From assembly GCA_028095005.1 (NCBI GenBank), contig CM051462.1, positions 82,967,846 through 83,031,845 on the forward strand: DNA of 64,000 bases. Direction: 5' to 3'. Under the pieces are notes generated by a model, which was given only the letters and a program-made list of their open reading frames with translations, was not told the DNA's origin and ran no database searches. Position 1 is the stretch's first letter; each line of letters starts with the position of its first letter. Below are positions 46,346 through 56,471 of this stretch, piece by piece. The translations under genes were made by a program, and so were the position numbers. The DNA comes from Rhynchospora pubera. Taxonomy: Eukaryota > Streptophyta > Magnoliopsida > Poales > Cyperaceae.

Positions 46346-47914
46346 TGTTGTCCCTAATTTAAAGGCCTAGAGGGGGGTGAATAGGCACAAAAGCAAAGTT
46401 CTAAACCGGTATGGTCAATATTTGGTTCAATTCAAACTTTGGGTCTAACACAAACAATCAAAACACAAGCAATTCACAATTCAAGAAAGGTAAAGAGAGA
46501 AGAGAAGAAGTGACACGCGATATATTACGGAGTTCCGACCCGCTAGGAAGTGCTAGCCTTAGTCGTACGTCTCCGGGAGTTCCGCAACCTCGAAATGGAC
46601 GCGCTCCGTTCAATTCCACACGAACGGGACTACAAATTCGAACCAAATCACCTTGTTACAATCACTCTCAAGGTGGATTGGCCTAACTCAATTAAACAAG
46701 CTCAAACACTCAAGGGATTGAGGCTCTAACCAAATCACTCAACAAATCTAGCAATTAACACTAGTGGATTGGTTTGCACACTCTAATCTCAATAATTTTG
46801 CTAAAATAATGCTCAAACACAAGAGAGAGTAATGTCTAACTGGTTGGAGCTCAAAAGGGAGGAGTTTCAAAGGTTTCAAAAGTGTCTAAACAGTTCCAAG
46901 AGGCCCCATATATATAGAGGGCGCCAACAGCTCCAAAAACCAGTCAAAACAGACTCTACCGTTATACAACGCTATATGCCGTTGTACAACGCCGAAATAG
47001 CCGTTGAAAAATCAAACGGTCACAGACAATAACGTTGTGAGTTGTCAGAGCGTTGTGTAACGCTGTATAGCGTTGCACAACGCTTCAGCAAAAGTCCAAA
47101 GCAGAAGCTCGACAGTTTCGTTGGAACTTGTCAGAGCGTTGTGTAACGCTTGGTAGCGTTGCACAACGAAGTCAAGAAAAGAATCAAGGCAGAACTGATA
47201 AACTCAAACAATATTGTCAGAACGTCATACGACGCTGACTGGCGTCACACAACGTAGCCGTTGCACAACGCTATTCAGCGTTGCACTACGCGTCCAGAGC
47301 GACTGAGCGATGTCTGAGCGAAGTTTAGAGCGTCACACAACGCTACGATGCATGGAACATGGCAGCATGCATGCAACATCGATGCTGATCGATGTCTGAG
47401 CAATGCAGAGTTGCCTGCTTCATTACTACGTTGTACAACGCTGAATAGCGTTACACAACATAGGAGCGGAAATGTTGTGTAACGTTACTTAGCGTTGCAC
47501 AACGTTCTGACAAGGGGAAATAATAGATTTAACTGGTTTAAAAACAAATGAACTAACGTTGCACAACGCTACTGAGCGTTGTGTAACGTTGTTCCAACCT
47601 TGTCAGAGATTTTGCAATTTAAGAGCGAATTAACTCTGCGTTGTGTAACGACAACTGGCGTTGTATGACGCTGGACAGAAAAACTGAGCATTTTACCAGC
47701 AAATTGATTGAGATTAGTTTAGAGTTTAATTAAACCTTAAATACTGATTCTAACTAGACCAAAGCAATCTCTTGAAGCTCCAAACTAAGTGCCACACTTG
47801 CTTTAATCCATTCTTCAATAAATCTAGCTATAAAGCACTAAAAAGAGATGTTAGTTTAAGGGTTTCGGTGTTGTTTTGCAAATCGGCAAATCGAGAGAAA
47901 ATGTTTAACCAACA
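46346..47914 (-). repeat. 3' LTR of the Sirevirus element, palindrome-rich
   Basis: 1569 bp. A TATA-like box (ctctatatatatgggg on the element strand, around 46905-46918) marks the promoter region. Positions 46965-47670 hold many copies of the palindromic word cgttgyryaacg, mostly in pairs joined as aacgctNNNNagcgtt. It contains 39 bp (about 47559-47597) that are missing from the 5' LTR. Confidence 0.93.
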
Positions 47915-48017
47915 ATCTCCCCCTTTTGCCGAGTTGCAAAACAACACCTAAGGTACATTTGGGACTTGATACAACAAGGCGGAATACCCCAAATTACCTA
48001 ATTCTCCCCCTTTTTGC
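47915..48017 (-). other. Duplicated polypurine tracts of the Sirevirus element
   Basis: On the element strand the tract ggcaaaagggggagat lies directly at the LTR (47915-47930) and a second, gcaaaaagggggagaat, lies about 70 bp further in (48001-48017). Sireviruses are known for several such tracts near the 3' LTR. Confidence 0.8.
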
Positions 48018-48400
48018 AATTAGGGAAAAGAATACCCAAAACGCCCTTGATTAAAAACCATAACGATCCTCCTCCTTTCGAAAAGAATTTGGCCACTAAG
48101 TTCTTTTGATTAGGGGTATCTAACAAGGTTTAACGAAGGCATAAACTAACAATTATAGACCATGCATGCATATTAAAAGAAAAAGAGCTAATTATAAAAA
48201 AAACGAAGCCATTTAGCACAACCATAATTCATTAAAATATAACATAATTCATGCAATCATCCATATAGCAAAACAAAGCCATTTAGCACAACAAAACCAT
48301 AACGAAAAAGCACAAAGGAGATACGAAAGGCAAAGAAACTACGAAAATCAAAATGAATAGAAAAGAGAGGGCTAAGGCTTGGAGACGGTTTCGGCTATGA

Positions 48401-49702
48401 CTACTCCTCATCATCATCACCCGCGCCACTACCGGATCCACGTTGGAGATGAAGCTCCATCTTGCCCCAAAGCTTGATCATTTCATCCTTGAGATGCGTG
48501 ATTGAGGCATCGGTCTTGGCTTGATAGGCGGCCATGTTTTCTTCAATGGTGTTAAACCGCGTATCAATGTGTGTAGTCAAGGCGGCAAACTTGGCATCAA
48601 GATAGGTGTTGAAGTCATGTGGTGTGCCTTGACCTTCCGCCCTTCCACCGGGCACGTGCAACGGCTCATTCCCAATTTCCTCGTATTGGTTGATGGTTGC
48701 CGTAGGCCTAAAGAGATAGGCATTGCGATGGAATGGCCCGGGCACTATCTCATCTTCGTTTTGAAGGATCCACCCGGTTCCGGTGAGATGAGCCATTAAA
48801 TTTTCCGAGTGAGCAATCGTATCTTCGGACACGGGTTCGCCCCAAACCAAAGTGTCAAGAGGAATACCATCCTCAATGAGGAAGGATTGAATGATATGGC
48901 CATAAGGAAGAGAGAACCGAGGAGAGTGATCGGCCCGTGTCATGTGAGCAAGGATAATGAAAGGGAGATTGACCTTTTGATTCATCTCAAGGAGGGAGCG
49001 AAGGAGAAACACGGCGAATTGCTCCACATTGGTTTTGATGGTGGCCTTGGGTGTGATGATGTTGTTGATGAAGAGAAAAAGAAGGCGATGCAAGGCCGGT
49101 AGCTCGGTGGCGGTGAATTGGCGAACGGTATAGTTGTGCCAACAGTAGAAGAAACGGTGGTATTCGTCATAAGGAGGTAATTCGCGGGGCCAATTGGCAT
49201 GAATGTAGATTTCCAAATTGTCGTCGTCGATTCCTAGAAAAGTGGCCAAGCGCTCCTTGGTAATGACAATGTGGCGGCCGAGCACATATGAGTGAGCGGA
49301 TGGTTGTCCCTCGGTCCATTGCATGGTGAGATTGGCGTAGAAGAGTTTCACCAATGTCGGGTTATAAGGTTGGGAGTGAGAGAGAATGCCCGACATGTTC
49401 TAATACTCAATTCGCTCCTTGATCCAATTGAGTTCCCGCGGTGTGATATGAAAGTCTCCATGCGGATGGGTGAAGAAGAAGCAATCGGTGCACTCGCGAT
49501 TTGCCTCATGGTATTGGCAAAAGTGCATGAAGGAGGCCGAGTCTTTGAAGAGGTAAGTGTTGGAAGAGGAGAGGGTCCAATCCACGGGAACGGGTGGTAT
49601 TTCCATTGGGATCGGTTGGTCGGTTTGAACCGGTGGGTTGGATGAGGAGGCACCCTTGGGGTTGCGCTTAGTCCGTTTGTTGGTAGCGGTTTTTGGTGCC
49701 AT
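48401..49702 (-). pseudogene. Third ORF downstream of pol, one in-frame TAG
   Basis: A - strand frame starts at ATG 49702 (MAPKTATNKRTKRNPKG), meets a single TAG at 49400-49402 and continues in the same frame to a stop at 48401, 433 codons in all. The N-terminus is basic. The middle (LVKLFYANLTMQWTEGQ, YVLGRHIVITKERLATFLGI) resembles the 'putative plant transposon protein' domain seen in plant retroelement ORFs, from memory and unchecked. The C-terminus is a probable coiled coil (FNTIEENMAAYQAKTDASI) followed by GSGSGAGDDDEE. No transmembrane segment or signal peptide is evident, unlike the env-like ORF of SIRE1 in the same position. It does not overlap pol. Whether the TAG is damage or a readthrough stop is open. 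Confidence 0.7.
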
Positions 49703-49735
49703 TGAGAATTGAGAGAGAGAGGATGAGGTTAAACC

Positions 49736-50099
49736 TTAAAATTGAAAAGCGGGAGAGGATGAGATGACCTTGGAGAGCACAAAACCGAAGCCGATCGAAA
49801 ATCCGACGGTCGGATCGCCGGAATTGACGGTGATGGCGGTGGCTAGGGTTTCGGTAGATTGAGAGATAGAGAGAGAGATAGAGTGATTTGAGGGTATGAG
49901 GGTGGAGATGAGAGAGAGGAGAGTATTTTGGTGGTTTTGGTTGGAGTGGAGAGAGAGAATTGAGAGAGTATTGAGAGAGAGAGATGAAAGGGTGTGAGTT
50001 GGAGAGAAAGAGAGAAACAAGAAAGAGGGCTCGGATTTGAGAGAGAAGAAGAAGAAGAAGAAGAAAAGGTGGGATCGCGTCTGTTAAAATCGCGTCCAC
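49736..50099 (-). promoter_or_regulatory. CT-rich leader before the third ORF
   Basis: On the element strand this is strongly CT-rich (ctctctctc runs), contains the telo-box AAACCCTAG (49843-49851) and ends 35 bp before the third ORF's ATG. It looks like a plant-gene 5'-UTR/promoter region and hints that ORF and leader were acquired together. This is inference. Confidence 0.4.
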
Positions 50100-50630
50100 C
50101 GTTAAGTAACGCTAAAGGGCATTGTACAGCGCAGGAGTCAAAACAGCGAAAATTGAGCAGAGACTGACTGCTCCGTTGTACAACGCTGAATAGCGATGGG
50201 TAACGCTACAACCCAGCGTTGTGCAACGTTAAAGGGCGTTGTATAACACTAAAGCCAAACAAATAAATAAAAAAAATAAAAATAAAGAAATAAAGCAACG
50301 TCTTACAACGATGGACAGCGTTGTACAACGTTAAGTAAAAATAACAGACTGGCGTTGTACAACGGTAAGTAGCGTTGTATAACGTTGAACGCGACAGATT
50401 TTGAAATTCAGCAAAGTAAAATTAAAATAAAACAGACAGCGTTGTACAACGATAGACAGCGTTGTGCAACGTTACAAGAAAAAATCAAACAAGCGTTGTG
50501 CAACGATTAGCAGCGTTGTACAACGTTTAACTCGACAGAATTCAAAATTCAGCATAAATTCATTTTAAACTAACGTTACTCTTGCGTTGCACGACGCTGA
50601 ATGGCGTTGTGTAACGCCAGAGGTAACAGA
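50100..50630. repeat. Palindrome array between third ORF and pol
   Basis: At least seven paired modules built on cgttgtacaacg (for example 50174-50185, followed by ctgaatagcg) occur about every 70 bp. Variants read cgttgtgcaacg, cgttgtataacg, cgttgcacgacg. The same module fills the LTRs. Confidence 0.9.
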
Positions 50631-50762
50631 AAACCAGAAAATTCAGAAAATTAAGACTGAAATAGTTAAAAACATATTTTTCATGGTTTTCAAAAGAAAT
50701 AAAACCAATTTAAACTGAAATGAGCTCCAAACAACAAAGACAACAACATGATATGCATAAAT

Positions 50763-52715
50763 TTAATCTTTGAGTTCAAGCATACCAAGCTTGAACCTAA
50801 GTTCAAGATGTTGTTGTGTTGGAAGAGGTTTGGTGAAGATATCGGCAATTTGCTCCTTCGTGTTGATGTAGACCAATTCCACATCACCTTTCTCAACATG
50901 ATCACGGATAAAATGATGTCGTATCTCTATGTGCTTGGTTCTAGAGTGCAATACCGGATTTTTGGATATAAGGATGGCACTAGTATTGTCACACAAGATT
51001 GGTACCTTTTGGAAATCTAACTCAAAATCCCTAAGGGTTTGCATCATCCAAAGAAGTTGAGTACAACAACTACCGGCCGCTACATATTCCGCTTCCGCGG
51101 TGGAGAGAGCAACCGAAGTTTGCTTGCGACTAGACCAAGACACAAGTGAACCACCAAGAAATTGGCAATTTCCACTAGTACTTTTGCGGTCCATACGGTC
51201 ACCGACAAAATCGGCATCGGTATAACCTAACAAGTCTAGTTCGGTTTGTCTACCATACCAAAGACCTAGATTTTGAGTACCCTTGACGTATCGCAAGATA
51301 CGTTTTACCGCTTTGTGGTGAGATTCCTTAGGATTGGCTTGGTACCTAGCACATAGACATACGGCATACATAATATCCGGCCTACTAGCCGTGAGATAGA
51401 GTAGGCTACTGATCATGTCCCGATAGAGAGTTATGTCCATAGGCTTGCCTTTCTCATCCGCATCGATATTCGCACTTTTGCCTATGGGTGTGTCTAAACT
51501 CTTGCTATTTTCAACACCGAATTTCTTCACTAACTCCTTGGCATATTTGACTTGGTTCACAAAGATACCATCCTTGAGTTGTTTGATTTGAAATCCCAAG
51601 AAGAAAGTGAGTTCTCCCATCATGCTCATCTCAAATTCACTACTCATCAAAGAAGAAAACTCTTGGGCAAGAGTTGCATTAGTGGAGCCAAAGATAATAT
51701 CATCCACATAAATTTGCACAAGTAACAAATGGTCATCTCTTTTCTTAGTGAAAAGAGTTGTATCCATTTTGCCCCTACTAAAACCATTGTCTAGAAGAAA
51801 GGCACAAAGTCTACCATACCAAGCTCTAGGAGCTTGCTTCGAACCATACAAAACTTTGTGAAGCTTATACACATGGTCCGGATTGAAATGGTAAACAAAA
51901 CCGGGTGGTTGTTGGACATAAACTTCCTCATCTATCCAACCATTTAGAAAAACACTCTTGACATCCATTTGGAATAGGGTAAAGCATTTGTTAGCGGCAA
52001 AAGCCAAGAGCATTCTAATGGATTCAAGACGAGCAACCGGTGCAAAGGTCTCCTCAAAATCAATACCTTCTTGTTGCTTGAAACCTTGTGCAACCAAACG
52101 GGCTTTGTTTCTAACCACAATACCATACTCACTTAGCTTGTTTCTAAAAATCCATTTGGTACCAATAACTTGCTTACCCTTTGGTAATGGTACAAGTTCC
52201 CAAACTTGATTTCTTTCAAATTGGTTCAACTCTTCTTGCATGGCAACAATCCAATTTGGGTCAACATTGGCCTCTTTGAAGGATTTTGGTTCAAGTTGAG
52301 AAACAAAGGCACAATGACCAATAGTTTGGTGCAAACTAGACCTAGTCCTAACACCTTCCCTAGGGTCACCTATGACATTAGTAAGAGGATGAGAGGAAAC
52401 TTCTCTAAGCACTTCGGGAGGCTCATGAACCGGTTGGGGAGACGGTTGAGGTTGAGGATCATCATGAGACGCTTCATTTTGAGTTGTGTCTAAGATGCCC
52501 TCCTCATGAGTCTCTCCCCCTATCAAAATGTCATCAACCCGGTTCAAAGGCTCCTCAATGATCACCGGTGGTTGTGCTTGAGGTTGTAACTCGATTTCTT
52601 GTGTAGTTTCTTCCACTTGTGTACCTACAATAGAATTACCTTCCTTGGATTCCTCAAGGACTTTTTCATCAAATTTGACATTAATAGACTCAATAACTAC
52701 CTTTGAGTTTGGCAA
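50763..52715 (-). pseudogene. Sirevirus pol: reverse transcriptase and RNase H
   Basis: This 650-codon open stretch has the RT blocks WELVPLPKGKQVIGTKWIF, KARLVAQGFKQQEGIDFEE, LFQMDVKSVFLNGWIDEEVY, and catalytic YVDDIIFGSTN. RNase H follows (TDADFVGDRMDRKSTSGNCQ, SVALSTAEAEYVAAGSCC, LCDNTSAI, HSRTKHIEIRHHFI) and ends ADIFTKPLPTQQH. Together they make the double-stranded cDNA. The domains look intact, but the frame is cut off from integrase by a TAA at about 52716-52718; there is no ATG at its start. It shares its frame with gag and integrase, as expected for one original polyprotein. Confidence 0.92.
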
Positions 52716-52874
52716 TTAGACTCTATACGCTTTGCTTGTGGTTGAGTAACCAACAAAAATACCAGGCAAAGACTTGGCATCAAACTTGGTTACTTTAGGA
52801 GACTCATCAAGGACAAAACATTTGGAGCCAAATACACGGAAATAGGATATATTAGGAGTATGACCGAACCATAA

Positions 52875-53939
52875 TTAAAAAGGAGTTTTCTTGAGTTGAG
52901 AACGAATGCATGCACGATTTACTACATGACATGCCGTATTTACCGCTTCGGCCCAAAGAAATTTGGGTACGACAAATTCATGTAGCATGGTGCGTGCTAA
53001 TTCTTGTAAGGTACGATTCTTCCTCTCCACTACACCGTTTTGTTGAGGGGTGCGTGGAGCGGAAAACTCTTGTTTATATCCTTTTTCTATGCACAATTCA
53101 TCAAATTTAGCATTTTCAAATTTCCTTCCATGGTCACTACGAATTCTAGAGATTTTCAACCCTTTTTCGTTTTCAACCCGATTGCTAAATTTAACAAAAT
53201 GGTCAAATGCTTCTTCCTTGTGAGCAAGAAAGAAAACCCAAGTAAAGCGACTATAGTCATCTACCACCACAAAGACATACTTTTTCTTACTAATACTCAA
53301 GACATTGATTGGTCCAAACAAGTCCATATGAAGCAATTGCAAAGGTTGAGAGGTTGAGATGATCTCTTTGGTTTTGAAACTAGACTTGGTTTGCTTGCCT
53401 TTCATGCAAGCTTCACACAACCCATTTAAGTCTAGTTTATGTGATGGAAGACCACGGACAAGTTTCAATTTCACAAGTTTCTTAATGGAGTCTAGAGAAA
53501 CGTGACCAAGTCTTCTATGCCATAATCATGAACCGATAGCTATGGCACTAAAGCATTGTTCACCATTGGTGAAGTGATCAAAGTTCAAGTAATAGACATC
53601 CTTTTTCCTTTGTCCCGTGTAAACAAGAGAATTATCCGAAATTTGATGCACAAAACAAGAGGAGTGATCAAACTTCAAATAATATCCCGCATCACATAAT
53701 TGGCTCACACTTAAAAGGTTGTAGTTGAGACCATCCACAAGGTAAACATTAAAAATCGTTAGATTTTGGTTTCCAACCGAGCCTATACCAATAATAGAGC
53801 TCTTCCTGAGATTATTACCAAAAGTAACCTCACCACCATCAAAAGGTTCAAGTGTCTTGACAAAAGTAACCTCACCCGTCATGTGATGTGAACAACCACT
53901 ATCTATGATCCAAGCACTTCTCTTGAATGATGATAACAA
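52875..53939 (-). pseudogene. Sirevirus pol: protease and integrase
   Basis: Protease begins with the active-site block WIIDSGCSHHMTGE (53910). The pre-integrase zinc region follows a TGA at 53526-53528 that splits the frame (then LCEACMKGKQTKSSF). The integrase core shows HMDLFGPINV, VVDDYSRFTWVFFL, IRSDHGRKFENAKF and the catalytic-glutamate block PQQNGVVERKNRTLQE, then ends at a TAA (52875-52877) before the C-terminal domain, part of which continues in frame to 52719. Integrase cuts target DNA, here giving the 5-bp duplication. About 110 bp with stops lie between gag and this frame. Confidence 0.9.
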
Positions 53940-54050
53940 ACAAACCTACAAGAATACATATTAGTTAGAAACAAACAACTAATATATTATTCTTGTAATC
54001 TCTCCCCTTAAGATTTGACAAGAATACCCTTGGGGAAAGAAGATGGCTAA

Positions 54051-56411
54051 CTAAGCCACACTCGAACCACTTCCACCGATCAAAACGGATGTGGAAGTGA
54101 CTTTAGGAACCCAAATCATGTTAATTGAACCGGATGTATGATTTGCTTTCCTAACTTTGCATTCTATTGTGACATGGCCATTCTTACCACAATAGTTGCA
54201 ACAAGCACAAGTTGGCTTGTTCACTTGTGAACTTTCTCTAACAAAATGGGTTTCAAAATGACGCCTAAGCTCCATGGCCCTAATATTTGGATCCTTAGAG
54301 AAAGTGTATGATTGAGAGTTTCTCAAATTTGGTTTTTGAAAATTCTTTTTGTTTTGTTGAGAGACTTTTTGATTTCCCCCATTGGTTTGAGGTCTAGTGT
54401 GTGTTCTATTCTTATTCCCACCATTGTTTTGAAAAGGATGAAAACACCCATCGGGTCCCTTGAAATACAAGTTGCTTGGGCCCCGATTGTTTTGGAAGTT
54501 TTTTTGAGGTCTTTGAGACCCATTTCTATTCCTACCAAAATTCTTTTGAGCACCATTTTGAGAGCCAACAAAATTCTTTTGCCCTTGCCCGTGAGTGTTC
54601 CTACTATTGGTGCTCTTGTGATAAAGTCTCTCATTTTGTGTTGGGCTTGACATGGTTCTTGGTCTAGAAAAGAATTGATTCCTCTTTTTGAAGCCAAGAC
54701 CCGTTTTGTCATTGGATTTTTGTCCCACAAACATTTTATCAAGATTCATCTTGGTGCTATGAGAAGCACTAGACGAACTCGAAGCCCTTTCATTTTTCAA
54801 AACATTTGTCTCACTCAAAGGAGTTTGACACTTTTCACAAACACTTGATTTTTCAAAACTTTCAATCATACCCTTATACCTTGTCACCAAAGATTCAAGA
54901 TCATGCACCTTAGTCGTCAAAAGACTAATTTGCTCTTTTTGACTAGCAATAGTCTTAAGAGACTCATCAAGATAATCATTCAACCTATCAAATTGCAAGT
55001 TTGCATCATCATTCAAGCTCAAGTCATTTTCACTATCGCAATCGCTATCACTACTAGAGAAAGAGTTTAGAAATACCTCATTTGTGACCTTAGGCATTTC
55101 AATGGCAATTGTGGATGGTTCCTCTTGGATAATCGTTGGAGCTTGTGTGAAAGTCGATGTAGAGGATGATGCTTCATCAAGGCTAGCTTTGCTCAATGGA
55201 TGCACATAGATGTTTCCTCGGTTGAACTCATTGAAGACCTCCTTCACCAAGTCATCTAGGTCGTCATCCACCGGCATCACCACATCATTCACTTGAGCCA
55301 CAAGAGCAAGATTGTCAAAGTCGCACTCGGATTCCGAATCGGATTGAGAGGATGAGCTCGAATCGGAATCGTTGTCCCAAGTTGCTTGCATGGCTCTCTC
55401 ACCCTTCTTCTTGCTCTTGTAGTGTCCCTTCTTGGACTTGAACCAGCCATCACCCTTTCTCTTGCCACCATCTTCCTTGTCTTTCTTCAAGTGAGGGAAG
55501 AGTTTGAAGCAAGAGTACATGGTATGACCTTCTTTTTGGCACACGAAGCAAAGAGCTCTATCGTCATTCTCAAGTCTTTCTTTGTTGAACTTTCCCTCAA
55601 ACATTATGATAGCTCGAAACATCTTTGAGAGAACGGCTCCTTGCTTGTCCTCATCAACGTCGATGATGCCTTTGGCCTTGTCACTTGAGTGGCGGTGTCT
55701 CCCTTGGTGGTTGTCATTGTGGCGGTTCTTGGAAGGGGATGTCTTGTTGTCACTTGCCGCCAATGCTACGGTTTTGGGCTCATACTTCAACTCTCCAAGT
55801 TGCTTGAGCTTCTCTTCCACGCACCGGTAATGGGTATAGATGATCTCCGGTGTGAGGTTGTTGTGGCACCTTTGTTGTGTCTCAAGAGTCGAGATGAGAG
55901 TGTCGAATTGAGGTCTTCCCACCAAAGCCCTAAGCAATCTTCCTATAACACGACTATTAGATAGGGTCTCTCCTATGTTAGTGAATTCATCGAGCAATTG
56001 TATAAACCGAGTATACATCTCCTCGATGCATTCACCTTCCCGTATGCGGAAATTATCCAATCTAGACTCTGACTCAAATTGTCGAGAGCTTTTGATTAGA
56101 GAATTTCCCTCATAACGGTTCAAGAGAGAAACCCACATTTCATGTGCACTAGTAGAGCTACCAAAAATGGCCGCTATGGACTCATGTACCGAATTTAACA
56201 AGACATTAACGGCATTATCATTCTTGGTCCTAATGGTCTTAGAGGCATGGGTTTCTCTACCTTCACTATCAACTATTGGTGTATATGGCTTATCAACAAC
56301 CTCCCAAAGATCAATCATGTTGAGGTATACAACCATACATCTCTTCCAATAACGGAAGTTCTTGCAAGTGGAACCAAACTTGTCCGGTTTTTCTATCACC
56401 CTAGAGGCCAT
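54051..56411 (-). CDS. Sirevirus Gag, 786 aa
   Basis: Gag forms the cytoplasmic virus-like particle and packages the element RNA. The ATG at 56411 lies 45 bp after the primer site and the frame is intact to a TAG at 54051-54053. The N-terminal capsid-like domain (FRYWKRCMVVYLNMIDLWEVV, then the Retrotran_gag/UBN2-type IREGECIEEMYTRFIQLLDE) spans about 10-230. A CCHC knuckle CFVCQKEGHTMYSC sits at 288-301, a Ser/Asp/Glu-rich region follows, then a coiled-coil stretch (LKTIASQKEQISLLTTKVHD, about 485-515), an Asn/Gln/Arg-rich region, and a second knuckle CNYCGKNGHVTIEC at 738-751. IWVPK near the end is usual for Sirevirus Gag. This is the best preserved ORF of the element. Confidence 0.93.
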   Translation of the reverse strand: MASRVIEKPDKFGSTCKNFRYWKRCMVVYLNMIDLWEVVDKPYTPIVDSEGRETHASKTIRTKNDNAVNVLLNSVHESIAAIFGSSTSAHEMWVSLLNRYEGNSLIKSSRQFESESRLDNFRIREGECIEEMYTRFIQLLDEFTNIGETLSNSRVIGRLLRALVGRPQFDTLISTLETQQRCHNNLTPEIIYTHYRCVEEKLKQLGELKYEPKTVALAASDNKTSPSKNRHNDNHQGRHRHSSDKAKGIIDVDEDKQGAVLSKMFRAIIMFEGKFNKERLENDDRALCFVCQKEGHTMYSCFKLFPHLKKDKEDGGKRKGDGWFKSKKGHYKSKKKGERAMQATWDNDSDSSSSSQSDSESECDFDNLALVAQVNDVVMPVDDDLDDLVKEVFNEFNRGNIYVHPLSKASLDEASSSTSTFTQAPTIIQEEPSTIAIEMPKVTNEVFLNSFSSSDSDCDSENDLSLNDDANLQFDRLNDYLDESLKTIASQKEQISLLTTKVHDLESLVTRYKGMIESFEKSSVCEKCQTPLSETNVLKNERASSSSSASHSTKMNLDKMFVGQKSNDKTGLGFKKRNQFFSRPRTMSSPTQNERLYHKSTNSRNTHGQGQKNFVGSQNGAQKNFGRNRNGSQRPQKNFQNNRGPSNLYFKGPDGCFHPFQNNGGNKNRTHTRPQTNGGNQKVSQQNKKNFQKPNLRNSQSYTFSKDPNIRAMELRRHFETHFVRESSQVNKPTCACCNYCGKNGHVTIECKVRKANHTSGSINMIWVPKVTSTSVLIGGSGSSVA

Positions 56412-56456
56412 GAATCGAGGTTATCTACCTAACAAGATGGTCAAAAAATAACCCCT

Positions 56457-56468
56457 GCTCTGATACCA
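56457..56468 (-). other. Primer-binding site of the Sirevirus element
   Basis: The + strand gctctgatacca is TGGTATCAGAGC on the element strand (tRNA-Met type). Three bases (aag on the element strand) separate it from the 5' LTR. Confidence 0.93.
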
Positions 56469-56471
56469 CTT

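Noticed and set aside
46411..47032. Open frames in the Sirevirus LTR that recur at 56583-57157
   Set aside because: They recur only because both LTRs are nearly identical; no protein features, and one is antisense to the element.
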